Positions 47,502-59,800 of a stretch of 64,000 bases of DNA are shown here, piece by piece; within the stretch, counting starts at the first letter, position 1; every line of letters begins with the position of its first letter. The notes under the pieces are model-generated. The model had not been told where the DNA came from. It ran no database searches and was given only the letters and a program-made list of their open reading frames with translations. Position numbers and translations under genes: made by a program. The DNA is from Toxotes chatareus (Eukaryota; Chordata; Actinopteri; Toxotidae): positions 23,205,047 through 23,269,046 of the forward strand of contig CM028882.1 of NCBI GenBank assembly GCA_016801885.1, written 5' to 3'.

Positions 47502-49640
47502 CGCCCCTGTCTGTTTTAGCACTTATTAAGCACTCATGCCAGTCCCATGAGAAGGGTGTGTGGGCATGGGGTGATGGGTGTGGAGGGAAGGCCGCTACCT
47601 CTCGCTGGCCTGATGAAGGCGGCAGACTAATTAGTTGTATTTATAACTTTTAAGGGCATGATGGCAAATAGCAAGCAGTTGGCTGAGACTAGTTTGTGTC
47701 TGAACTGCTGCATCTGTTGCCTAAAGACTGTTCTTCTCACATCCCAGTGAACTCTATTCTGTCAGAGGTGACTGGGCTCCTCAGTCTTGTCATGAGTCAG
47801 TGATAGTGTCTCCTCCCCTTGTGTTTCACCCCTCAAAGGACACAGAGTGGCAACAGTTTGTATGGAGCATGAAGTACCTCTGCTAGAAGCTGAGGAGGAC
47901 AGAAAACGCTGCCTTTTTTGTGTTATCTGAAACGTTTCAGTGGCATGTGTGTGTATTGAGTGTACAAAGCTCCCTTCCACTCCATTTTTCTTTCACTCGG
48001 CAGCTTCAACAGGATTATTATTGTTCCCTCTTTTATCAAGTGTGACAGACTTGTCAGTGTTTCATTTTTAGAGCCATGTGCCCTGAGATCTTGGCATATT
48101 GTCCATTGGAGCAAAAAAGAGATTGAGCAGATGTTTCTGACACTTTGTGGGATGCCTCACCCGCAGATTTTTTCTGTAGGATACGCTGTGAGAGGTTAAA
48201 TTGGGATTCTCTGCTGCTACTGCTCCTGGAGTTGCCTGAAAAATTGTTTTCCTTTCAACCATTATTAGAAACTTCCACCCCGTTCACCTTTATTTACACC
48301 TTTAGTTGCACACAAACATGATACTTGGAGAAATTTAAATTATTTAGGTACAATCATTGTACAAGCAAATTATTGTGCATTATGTTAGGTCCTCTCCAAT
48401 ACTTGAGAGTTGCTTATTCCCCAACTTATATACAAATTAGTATATTTTTGGTTAGGTAAGAAAAAAAAAACTACTTTCCAATCAGAGTTTATATACGACC
48501 ATATGTAACAGTAGTTGTGTTTCCTTCTATTAAAAACTGTAACTCTTCACCACTGTTTATAGAAAGTAAGGACATTCTGATAGAAGGACAGCTCGGCACA
48601 TGCTTCCAGCAATAGAAGGTGGCAAGAAGATCGTGGGAAGCGCTGTTGATTATCAAGTAAATAATATCACAATTAACGGTTAAACTAGCAAATTGTGTTT
48701 TTTAAATTGGATTGTCACCCTTAATTTTCAGAGATCTCATTTCCTCTAATCTCAGCTTTTCTTGGTGCTCAGTGAGGTGAAATTTCCTGGTGAAATGTGT
48801 GTGCAGGTTTCTCACTGTAAGTAACAGCAAACAGCATTTAAACACTTTTCTGCCATTCACATGCAGATTTCCAGGCAAACACCGGCAGCTGATTCCCCTG
48901 ATTAGTTCCTCTTGTCTGCTTGTTAATTAGTGGCAGAGGGTCGAGTCAATCCAGCTCAGCAGAGTAAACTCTGGTATCTGTCTTTCCTGACTTTTCCAGA
49001 CTTTTCTTTTTCTACATCATAAAATAGATTATCGGTCACAAGGTGATTCTGTAATTTTTACAATTAGCAGGTCAAGAGCTTTTCAGGTTGGTCTCACAGC
49101 TGCATTGACTGAAGAGATGAACCATGAAAAGGTAGATTTCTTGCTTTATTAACTGGGCTTGAGAGCATGCAGCGATTTTGACCAAACCAAATATCACACT
49201 AGCTTACTGCAGGTAATATCAGTACATTGACAATATTTTGGGCGGGATTGTTGGTTTCACAGCATCGATAATCTGAGAGGTGGTTGAGAAAATCTTTGAG
49301 GAAGACATGTTAATGTAGCCAAGTTCAGGCGTTCACTGTCCATGTGGCTCAATAGTCAAGTATGTTTGCAGCATGTCTGCTGATTCAGTCTTCTGAAGGT
49401 GGACATGCCAGTAAAAGTCTGAGACCCACTATATTAAGGTATTTGGTTTGTGTACACTTTTTAAAAAAATAATTATCCATTATAAAATGATTGACATTAC
49501 AACATTACAGTAATACATAACTTTCATCCACCTTAAAATCCTTCATGATGAACAGGTTCGACTGTAAATGGCTCTTAACTAGTCATCATCCCCAGACGAG
49601 GGGCCTCAAATATTCATAACTGCGAAGGTTTGGTTGATTA
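47502..49640. other. Spacer upstream of the HSPB1-like gene
   Basis: No gene or complete repeat recognised. Open frames at 47762-48262 (minus) lack any family feature. Confidence 0.65.
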
Positions 49641-49664
49641 GGAATTTTCACCGTAGGGTACATC

Positions 49665-49712
49665 ATACTAGCAGGCGTGTCCACATACTTTTGGCCACAC
49701 GGTGTGACTTTC
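49665..49712. mobile_element. Tc1/mariner terminal repeat remnant
   Basis: GGCGTGTCCACATACTTTTG followed by GCCACACGGTGTGA closely follows the terminal inverted repeat of fish Tc1-like elements (GTGTCCACATACTTTTGGCC). The partner terminus and transposase were not found. Confidence 0.6.
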
Positions 49713-50033
49713 ACTTCTTTGTAGGCTGAGCTTCACGTACCGTAGCCATGGGAGACGGGGTCACGGGTAAAATATATTTGCGCTTTTAAGTCGTTAACAC
49801 CGTTTATTCACACAGGGGACATGTCAGCTGCTCCTGTGCAACTTCAGCTGACAAACTTATAGCCCCAGACGCTCTCATAGACTTACATGTTAATTTTTCT
49901 TTATAAATGTAGACCCTGCGATGCATTTCTATGGGCTCCGGGGGGCGGGCGGGCTTGCCCCAACGTGCTTTCGTCATGCGCATCGATGAAGTCACGTATG
50001 CGCATGCGCATAGCGTTCACGTTCAAGATCAAC

Positions 50034-50480
50034 ATGGCTAGCATTGCAACTTCAACGAGCAACGCCATCGTGTCATTGCGAGAATTACCATTTTGTCGTC
50101 GGAGTAATCAAGATAAACTGGCTATCAAAGATTTAGGATCACTCAGACCAAATTTAGATATCAAGCAGGTGACTACAAAGGCGGGGAAAACCTACAGCCG
50201 CGGATTTTCACGGAGCTGGTATGAGCGGAAAAGGTGGCTAGCAGGATGCGAAGTAGCTAACGTGCTGTTTTGCTAGCCCTGCCTTCTGATTCACCCGGAT
50301 GGAAACACAGACACCGACATGCACCAGCTCTCGGAGAAGGTGAGAAAACGTGAAGCATATGGACAGCTGCCTGAAACTTTCGTCTTTTGGAAGAGTTAAC
50401 ATGGGCACCCAGTTGGATGAGAGCAACACCATAGCTGTGTGTCGTCACAACGATGAGGTGAGCAAGAACCGCCATAGTTA
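50034..50480 (+). pseudogene. Decayed hAT transposase (TTF zinc-finger / DUF4371 type)
   Basis: The frame from 50034 contains KTYSRGFSRSWYERKRWLAG followed by CEVANVLFC, stop (50274) and PCLLIHPDG. This has the layout of the TTF-type zinc finger before hAT transposases (SWYxxxxWLxY...CxxC). A later frame reads GTQLDESNTIAVCRHNDEVS then KNRH, like the start of the DUF4371 region. It is broken by the stop at 50274, a frame change near 50395-50402 and loss of everything after about 50480. A single-exon dead copy. Confidence 0.6.
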
Positions 50481-50639
50481 CTGTGCCAAATTAGGTGGCA
50501 TGAGTTAGCCTTGTAAGGCAAGGATGAATTCGAGGGGTCTTGGAACCCATGGATTTTTCGTGGACTGGTCGACTTAGTGGCAGTTATAGGTTATAGGTTT
50601 CAGTAGTGAGGATCACTTCCGCGTTAAAAAAGTTCCTAG

Positions 50640-52000
50640 ACTGCCACTGTGGGCTGGCTCCAGAAGTGAGCAATTCTCCATTGACCCCATGTTAAAATAG
50701 CCAAATTTACAGCCTAACGAACATATTTACAGCCTGGTACATCTTTTGTTTTTGATCTCTATTGATAGTTTCCACTTCCGTGAACACTGTGAGAGGGGTG
50801 AATTTTTTTTGTACCACAACCGTGTTATTTGGGCTTAAAATTCTTATATAAATTAGGGCGTGGTTACGTTGAGTGACAGCCCCATAGACTAGCAGTTAGC
50901 TCTTTGCTAAAGCATCGGCTGGACTAGGCGGCTACATCCAGAGGCCTCGCCTCCGGCTGCCTCCAGCGGTTGACAGGGGCTGCAGTGTCCGTGTTTGTTT
51001 GCCAATGTTCGGATAGGTTTTTGTGACAGTATGGCTTGTTGTAGTGTAGACTGTACTAACCGACCGTTGAAGGAGTCTGTGTTGCAGTTTTTTCGGTAAG
51101 TAAATTTCTCGCTGTTTCACCTGGATGTTTGGACTAATTAGCATGTATTAGCATATTTTGCCGCTAGCTTATGACTTCATTGCCGATTTATGGTCCCTGC
51201 TGATACAGATAGAGGATGTTAGGAACGCTGTTGCGGTGTGTTCCGTGCTCTCAGAGTCCGTTTATTGTTTGAATACTAGGCAACAATTTTATTTCGTCTC
51301 ATTTTTCTGTTTAAAAAGTCCGACATTGCATGGACAGAGCAGTTCTGTCAGTAGTTGTTTGTGTGCTGCTGTAACTGTACGTGGATAGTGGGCGGAGGCA
51401 GCGGTGAAAGCCGGTGAATATTAAATATTAAACATTTAATATATTATTATTATTATTTGAATGGTTATCTTTTATAATAACGTTTTAATATATGTTATAC
51501 GTATACCGTTTAAATATAATTTATTAATATGAAATAATAATTTTTGTTTCACAGTTAAATAATAGGCTAGAAATAAATTTCCCCCCACAACTCCACCAAA
51601 CCCTGCAGCTCCACCTAAAACCTCTCTATCTGAAACAGTCATGTTTAAAACACAGCAGCAACATTATGATCTCTGTTGTATACTCTGTGTCGCGGTCGTA
51701 CGGGGTCGAGTTAGTCGGACTCGGGGACTGTCATGTGGTGGATGTAGCTGCCGCTTAGCTTGTTAGCTTAGCTGATTAGCCTTAGGCTAGCTCGGTTGCT
51801 CCGAGTTAAGTGGCCGGGTTCCCGGCTGGCTGACCCCGGCTGACCCATAGAGTAACCGCCTCTCCGCCAAATATGGAAGGTACACTCCCACTAAAATCCA
51901 AGATGGCGCAGCTCAAATGCCCATGGTTTGGTCAAAAAAAGGACTCCCCGAAACCAATGGGTGACGTCACGGGTGCTACGTCCATGTCTTATACAGTCTG
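50640..52000 (+). mobile_element. Nonautonomous THAP-domain DNA transposon
   Basis: The left part (GTGGGCTGGCTCCAGAAGTG, CAATTCTCCATTGACCCCAT, then GGGCGTGG and GAGTGACAGC) and right part (CCAAGATGGCGCAGCTCAAA, CAATGGGTGACGTCACGGGT, TCCATGTCTTATACAGTCTG) match an element abundant in teleost genomes. Inside, 51031-51095 encodes the start of a THAP zinc finger (MACCSVDCTNRPL...LQFFR) and stops at a GTAAGT donor. An AT-rich core lies at 51420-51560. The transposase body is missing. I place it in the P/Kolobok-like THAP transposons without certainty. Confidence 0.6.
51031..51095 (+). pseudogene. THAP-domain first exon of the transposon
   Basis: ATG followed by the CxxxxC pattern of a THAP zinc finger (ACCSVDCTN) and LQFFR, then donor CG|GTAAGT. 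The next exon, which should hold the W and C-x2-H of the THAP fold, was not found, so it is a remnant. Confidence 0.5.
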
Positions 52001-52399
52001 GTGGCGTCACTAGATGAGGTGTTTGAGGAGCACTTAAAAACGGCCTTGTTTTTTGTACTCTCTAAATGTTGAATTGTAAATAGTTGTATTGATTGCACTG
52101 TCAGCTTAATATCACTGTATATACTGAATATGCTCTGTAATGATTTCATTTTAGCATAATTTGATTTGATTTTCAATATGGCATCAGTTTCTTAAGTGTG
52201 TTGCCATATAGTAGGTTAAGCCAACATTGATTTCATTCATCGAAACAACCCAAAAATAAAATGTGGTCAGATGGACAGTGGGATTATTGTGATTAATTGT
52301 AATGCATATCTTTTTTCACTTTCAGAGGTAGAAATGAGAAAGTGACTTTGGTTATTTTACCCATTGATCGGGTCATCTTAGCCATTATCGCAACAATTG

Positions 52400-52434
52400 C
52401 CACCCCCTGAGAGATTTGTCAGGAGTCGCCACTG
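52400..52434. mobile_element. hAT-type terminal inverted repeat (one end)
   Basis: On the minus strand this reads CAGTGGCGACTCCTGACAAA and then TCTCTCAGGGGGTGGC, with the CAGTGGCG start typical of hAT elements. It may be the right end of the element whose transposase remnant lies at 50034-50480, with the THAP transposon nested between. The matching left end was not identified. Confidence 0.45.
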
Positions 52435-55400
52435 CAAACGACAAGCTCCCCGGAGATCAAGTGAAGCGTCCACACACCCCTCACATCTGGACACCAACCC
52501 AGTGATTCTGAATGTGGGACAACACCACGTGGCAAAGGTATTTCAGTTACTGACTTCAAATTGAGTGCACTCTGTTTGTGTATGTGAGAATAAAGGAGAA
52601 TGAGAGACTTCAGAAGATACTCTCTCAGGTGAGTTTCTCCACCCCCTGAAAGCACATCATCACCAAATCATTTTGATGTCTTGAATTAGGATTAACTTCA
52701 AAGATCACTGGTGGTTTATTCATTTCACCCAAAATAAAAAAGCAAAAAGAAACCCAAACTCACTCTTTTTCTCCCCGCTATCTTTTTTTCCTCTCTGATT
52801 TCTGATTCATCCTATCCCATTAGGCAGCTGCTAAAGATCTGAAAGTCTTCATGGTTCCTCCTGCTTTTCCTCCCTTGAACTGCTAATGCCCTTCTCAAGT
52901 GACATTTTCATATCTTTCTGTGTGTGTGTGTGTGATCCCTCTCATTTCATGGCATGGTTTCTAGCTCTCATTCATTAGCCCACCCCGCCACCCCCCCGGG
53001 CTACATGAAGTAGTCCCTTCCAAGACCAGTCACTTCAACTACTTTTAATGGACACTGATCTTTCTCTGCTCTCAAGCACATCAAGTGTGTTGCAAATCAA
53101 ATTTTCTTGTCCAGATGAAAACATATTTCTGACTCGCGTTCAGTGGATGGGTAACACACCCCCATGATCCAGTTTACTTTTATAGGCCTCTGTGTGATTG
53201 GAGTTGGAGAGGATCTCAGAGATAGTTTTGAAGGCCCAGTGGGCTCGGCAGAGTCAGTTTTCCTAATCAGTTACACAGATGCTGTGTCTGATCCTCCAAA
53301 TTCTGCTCCCCCTAACAAATGCATTTGAAGTAAGACATTGCCATTTGTAAGATGATTGCACTCACCTGTGCTCAGGGGAGGACTCTGCAGAGGCCAGTCA
53401 TAGCAAATCACAAGGCTTCAAACAGCCCGCCATGGATCCACGGGATATTAGCAGCTAATGCATCAAGGGGGATGAAGTGTCAAATGGCTGGTTTGTTCCT
53501 GTGGACACTGCATTCATCATAGTTATTGTGAGGCTGGCTCAGCCGCTGAGGCAGGCCGGTGAATAGAGAGATGTAGTCCGTATGAGAACTGACATATCAG
53601 AATGGACTGGTTTTTCTATGGAAAAATATTTTTGGAGAGCCGTTTTATAAGTTATTGCAGCCAGCAATGAGTCACGAATAATACAGAGTGACGCTTGAAC
53701 TTCGATCTAACATAACACGATGCTACTGCTTGAAGAAATTTATTCGCTGAATTGGTTTACCCATGCCTGTTGCCAATCCATTGTCTCTATGACTACAGTG
53801 AACATGAATGGCCCCGTATACAGTGTAAATCACCAAGGAGGGAAAACAAGGCAATCTCATCTTCTGCTGTTTCCTGCACTATGTTAAGCATTTACAATGC
53901 TTTTGATTCAACTCTCTGTGGTGCTGTTAAGACAAATGCAATACTAACAACACTGTCTGCTGTGTGTGTTTTACTCCTGGGTCTTGCTGGAAATACACAA
54001 TCTAAGAGACTGATTCTAAAGTAATCAGGTTTCCCATTACATGTAAGAATGGAACAGGCGTGCTCATATGGGAACATACAGTATTTATTCATATGGTGAG
54101 GCCTCTGTTCTCTGTGTCCACTGAAGTGGCATAAAGGAAACAACAGTGTCCTGGTTTGACTCGAAAGAGATTTGCAGCAAATGAGCTCATCCATCAGCAG
54201 AAGTGTGTGGGGACAAGGAGATGATGAGGAGGAAGGAGGGTGTGGAGGAAGATGAAGAGAGACGGTGAGGTGGAGCACAGGCCGAGCGGAGGCAGGACTG
54301 CTCAGAGAAACCTCACAGTGAAATATGACGGCCGTGGCATTTCCGTGCTCTCTGACACCTTCTCTTGTCCTTTGGAAGTTGCAGAGGAAGAGTTGAACTC
54401 CGCTTGGTCCTTGTCCAGTTCATCTGTAGCTTTGCCATGTGTCTAAAAAGCTGTGACATTTAGGGGAGTAGCATTTGTAACTGTATTAACCACCAACAAT
54501 TCAGTGTTAACTCTCTGGAACTCAATTTTCTGCTGACGTGATGGGGTTAAAACCCTTTAACGTACAGTTTTTTGTACTTTTATCCCAACTTTAAGGTCTG
54601 TATCACTTTGTTCCATCTACAACATGAATCATGTTTATACTGACAGAAATATTCAAACCTTACACTCCATGTTTTTTATGACTATACCTCTCAGCTAAAT
54701 GGAAATATTCTAAATGCGTTTTGAATCATTTGATACACATTCCCCTGCAATTCAGCACATATTTGGTACTTTTGGAAACTTTAGGAGCCTCATTAGAATT
54801 TGATATAAATGTATGCAGATCTGAGTTGTAAGTTTGGCTCCACAGCATACCTGCTCTACCACAGGGTCAGTGAAGTTTAAGGGATTAATTATGCATGGCC
54901 AAAAACACTTGAACCGCTAATCTGAACTGTGAAGGCTATTACTCTGCAATGATCCTTTGGTTTCTGGAGCTTAAAATGAATCTGTTGAGGTTTGAGTAAA
55001 ATTAAGTAGACACAAGACTGATTGGGAACAACAGATGATCTTTGGCTCACTTTTTAGTCATTGATCCATGGTCAAAGTTTGAGCCCGCGGCTCGATTAAA
55101 AGTTGTGCCAGTTGCTATTGAGGGAGGAAAGACTCCCCTGTGTAGACGACACAGTGTTCTTGTTGATGGTGCAGTAAATGCTGCCAAGAGAGAACCATTT
55201 TATTTAACTTGCCAATACTTTAGATACCCCAGTCGAACTACTCAACTATATAGTTTAAGGTTTTATTGTAAACTAAGGAACACTTCCCTGAGGAATTTCT
55301 GTTCTTAAAAAAACAGATGGACTTAGATATTAGGTCTGCTGCTGCATCAATGCTTCATTCTGATTTAGCCTGTTTGTAAATTGAATGTTTTGATATTAGT

Positions 55401-56248
55401 GAGAAAGGCTTTGAGGGTGAGGACTGATGTGTTTGGCAAACATTACACTGTTTCAGGCAGCATTAGCTGGGGCTGCTGGAGTGCAAGTTTCTCCAAAATC
55501 CAATAAAGGACAGGGCAGAGCTGCTCATGTTAGTCTAAACCCCAACAACATGCAGGACTGGCTCCTAATGGGGAAACATTGCACAGCAGTTGTGGTATTT
55601 GCAAACAGGACTTTCCTTTAACATGAGCCGTAATCCCACAAACTCTTTTAAATGCAGAATAACATTTGTATAGCAAATTTTGATATAATTTAAAATATTT
55701 TTCATTAATTCATACAGATGTAATTTAAGTTTAAATTACTCTTTATTTTTTATCTTATATACTTTTGTTTATATTTTTAACAGGTTCAAATCTTGTTGGA
55801 AATATGTTTTCTCACTTTAATATTGCATCCTTTGGGTTTTTTTGTAGATAAAAAAATAAATAAAATGAAATAATCTGAATATAAAAAATGCTCTAGAATA
55901 TCCAGCTAATGCCTCTTTGCTTTCTCTAGATAGACCATCAGCTATTCATAGGCGACTACAGATGACCCACCGATGATAGGCGACCAGTCCATTTACAGCA
56001 ATCTTCCAGATTCCACAGGAGGAAGCAAGGTGTGACTGTTAATCACTGAGCCCACATTTATACTCTTCTCACACCCTGTTATCTAATTTACACTGTAGAA
56101 AACATCAGTTTATCTTGCATAAGGTTTTTTTTACTCATAGCAGTTAATTATGTAGAGATTAATTGCCTGGTTATCTGTCATTTCCGTAAGCACTGTCATA
56201 TTAGAGACAATTTTTACTCTTGGCCTGCTGCCCAATTTGTCTCTGCAG
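52435..56248. other. Spacer before the ccdc60-like exons
   Basis: No secure exon. Exon-like islands near 52.43-52.54 kb and 54.20-54.26 kb were considered and not accepted. Any 5' exons of the ccdc60-like gene should lie here. Confidence 0.5.
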
Positions 56249-56290
56249 AGGTCACATGGGGATGTGGCAGAGTCTTTCATGGGTGAAGAG
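56249..56290 (+). CDS. Candidate 42-nt exon of the ccdc60-like gene
   Basis: Acceptor tctctgcag and donor GAAGAG|GTGCTC. Read in phase 2 to 2 it gives GHMGMWQSLSWVK and joins the next exon across a 95-base intron. It could contain the start ATG (56256). It is also open in phase 0, which would not fit the next exon. Weakly supported. Confidence 0.35.
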
Positions 56291-56385
56291 GTGCTCTGAG
56301 CTCCAGAGCAACACAGAAGACAAAGGGATAATAGCTGCTTGTCCTTTTGTTTTTATTTCTTTGTTGTTATGCACTTTCTTTTCAG

Positions 56386-56460
56386 TTTGCCAGTTTGTCA
56401 TAAGCAGGCTGGAAAAAGAGAAGATATCATTTCCTTGAGGAAGCATCTGGACCACGCCAG
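56386..56460 (+). CDS. ccdc60: ccdc60-like exon
   Basis: 75 nt, phase 2 to 2, acceptor cttttcag, donor GCCAG|GTGAGA. The only frame without a stop reads LPVCHKQAGKREDIISLRKH then LDHA; its exit phase fits the next exon, making RRHLASA. Confidence 0.6.
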
Positions 56461-56775
56461 GTGAGAGTTACATCTGTGGGTGGTTCGCAAATATGGAAAA
56501 AACAAATCCCTGTTTTCTTTTTTCAGGAAACATTGTTGATATAAATATGTGGTGTCTCTCTGCTTTTTCCCGATGGGGCCTGCAGGAGAACCTATTTATG
56601 GAAAAGGCCACATTTAACAATAACATATACGATAAAAGGGAAACTGCAGCAGTTTGCTCACTGCAGGTATGCTCAGCTTTCAGTGCTTCTGAGTTCTGCA
56701 GGCAGTGGAGTCCTGGCACTGAAAAGCTGTGGCATTTGGGCCAGAGTGTGTGTATGTATGTGCATTGTGTGTGTG

Positions 56776-56812
<37 letters not shown>

Positions 56813-59800
56813 AACCCCCTAACCCCAACACAGGGTGTAGAGACAACATCCTCTGGGGGCAGCCAAGGGTATTTCCAACCGTCTGACATTTCTGACAGCC
56901 TCTGATAGAGCCCAGAGTGCTAAATTATTCATACAGGTGTTATGGGGAAAGGTTGCCATTTTCACAGGAGAAACTAACCCCCAGATGAATTGTGGCTGTT
57001 TATCCCTGCAATTGAATACAGGAGTAATTATCTGGGGCTGCGATGGCTTTTAGGCCAAATGGCAGCGCATTCTCTGTCAGTTCACATGTTAAAAGCTCAT
57101 ACATCTCACTGCTTCTTTGGCCAGAGCAAACCCCTTAAACTTAAGTTATAGGGCATAGAGCCACTGCAGAGGAGTGAAAGTTGAGTGAACATGATTTATG
57201 AAGGGAAAATACACAAGCAGGGTTTGCTGATGCAGATTCAGCTTGGATCCTTTTTTAGTTGTTGCTTATCCTAAAAAGTTTGAGAACCACTGGGTTAAAT
57301 TAATATGCAACCATCAGTTTGTAAGTTATATTTAACTCTGTGGTAATAATACTTATAAAACCATGATGGAAATCAGAATATTTGTCTAAGTGACCAAGAT
57401 ATAGCGATGGAGCAATAATATGTATGTTGTCCTAAGAAAGAAAATAAATTGTGAAAATAAATTATTTTAATTCTTTGATTTCAGAATGCATAAAAAAGAT
57501 AAAAGCATAAAAATGGGATAATAATATTACATAATGTCAAACAATGTATTTCAAATGACCCTAATCCTCCTCTGTAGGACAGGGATTTGTCACATAATTT
57601 AAGAAAATCCCAAAAACCCAGACACAGCTGTAGTAATTGGCTCTTTTTCTTCCATTTAAAGACGAGGTTGAAATTAGGACGCAAATTTAAAGACATTCTG
57701 CTGAATTTGATTAGTTCCTGCTCCACAGCCATGATGTTATTTACATCTTGTGTGGCTGTATAACAGATATTTTGTTTAACTTTCTTTGCATCCCTCTGAT
57801 TTTATGGGTTTTTACCAATCCATTCGCGCCGTGAGCATGCAGTAACTTGCTTCTGGCATACAATATTGGAGGCAAACTGTGATGCTCCATGAAATTATCT
57901 GGCGTGCAGCTATATTGAGAGTCCAGTTTGGAATTTGCTGCTGTTTTCTTCCTGCTTTGTCTCAGTAGATACTGCAAAGCTTAATGAGAGTGTTTTGGCT
58001 CTAACCATTGCCTGTGATACTCCGTCATTTATGACTGCACCAGCTTGTGTTGTTGCGGTCTGCCATTTGTCTCTGGCGATGTTGACATGAAACATCCCAC
58101 GCTGTCTTGTCAGCACTACTGCGAGCACCGTTTCTCATCACCTTGTAGCTGACAGATAATGCTTCCCAAGTTACATTCTTACATTCTTTTTTAAGTCGAC
58201 CACATCACATTGCAGTGGCTTGGGTATCATACCCTGCAAAATTCACGATGCTGATGCCTTAAAATCCACACCGAAATTTATGATCATGTGAGAGTGGAAG
58301 CAATGGGTAGATTCAAAGTAGAGTCACGGTGTCTTAGTCGGTCTGATCGCTGAAGAGATTACTCACCTACCACGAACCCTATCTCTTTTTGTTGCCTGGC
58401 AACAAGCTGCCACCCAAGGGCTCCCATGATCTGATCTGTTAAAATCTGTCCCCCTCCACCACCACCACCCTTCCCCTGTGCACAAATGTCTAAATTTTTT
58501 ACATTGCAATCAATTTTTAACCACTCATCAAATCCCCCTTCCAAGCATTGTCATCGTTAATGAGCTTTTTCAAGATTTGTGGTCATGATTCACTCTCACA
58601 AAGAAGAATAACTTATGTGTTTGTATTGATGATACATTTCTTCTTCTCAATGCCTTTTATTTTCTTGTCACACCAAATACTGCAGCCTGTCTGACTTGGC
58701 AGCTTTCTTGTGTCTCCAACTTCCAAACCCACCCCGCCACCCCACAAAGTTTCCCTTCAGCATATTGTTGTTTGGCTTTCATGCTAAACTCAGGCACAAC
58801 TAGTGCTGTTGTCACAAACACTTGTGACATGTGGTGCATCAAACACGAGCAGAAAGACACCCACTTGCCTGCCAGTTTGAAGATATTAACCAATTATTAT
58901 TATTAACCAAAAAGCGTTAGCTGAACTACAGTGAAAGAGTCACTTTAGCACAAAGAGCTAACAAAATTAGTCACGTCTGAGGCAAGGTCACTGAGCCACC
59001 TCCCACACTAGTGGCAGCCAGCAGCTACTCCAAGGAAAAACTTTTTGCACATTTGAAGCTACGAGTCATTAGCGATGCTGATAGAACCACACTTTAATTA
59101 AGACTGCTGCATTTTGGACTTAGATGTCACATCTGAAGATTAATAAGTAATATCAGGGGTGTGGTGGTATGCAAATTGAACAGACATGCCTCCGAGCTAA
59201 ACTGTGTGCACTCGGTGTATCGCCGAATGGAGCCAAATTAGCATGCTGGAACACAAGTGCTCGGTGCCCCCCTCCTAGGCTGAAGTGCTTGGCTCCACTT
59301 GTGGGCGAAATATTACCAGCCAGCTGCTCGCTAGATAACAAATAAGAGCTGGAACAGCAGAAGGTTGGAACATATGCAGGCGTTTGTGTCTTTGCTTGTC
59401 TGGTTTCACCCTGGCAGAAATTCTAGTTCGCCTGGAAAGGAAAGGTCATGAAAATATTGTAAGGTCACAGTAGCTCTGACCCTCACGGTTCTTGTTGGTG
59501 TCTTGCAGTGTTTATAATCAGGAAATTGAAGCATCATCTTGTTACGCTCACAAGTTGCTCTGGACAACTGGGGTTGCCAGATTAGGTCTAATAAACATAA
59601 TGAATGCATTTCCTCCACATAAAGCATTTGCAAGGCTGATGTTTAAGAATTTATATCATGATTTTAATGAGAAAACTGTATAACGTCTTCCAAGATAATA
59701 CCTCATTCATTCTAAAGTAAACTGCTCACTGAGCACATACTCCACACGTGCACTGGCGTCCTTCTTTGGCCGAGCCAGTTGACTTTCTGTTAGCTCCCCT

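Noticed and set aside
52423..52542. Exon-like interval (cag at 52421, donor GCAAAG|GTATTT) open in one frame
   Set aside because: Its left part overlaps the hAT-like terminal repeat, and its exit phase (0) does not fit the first secure downstream exon (entry phase 2).
54198..54264. Glu/Lys/Arg-rich interval with donor GACG|GTGAGG
   Set aside because: The acceptor lacks a pyrimidine tract and the purine-rich stretch gives charged frames by composition. Kept only as a remote option for a 5' exon of the ccdc60-like gene.
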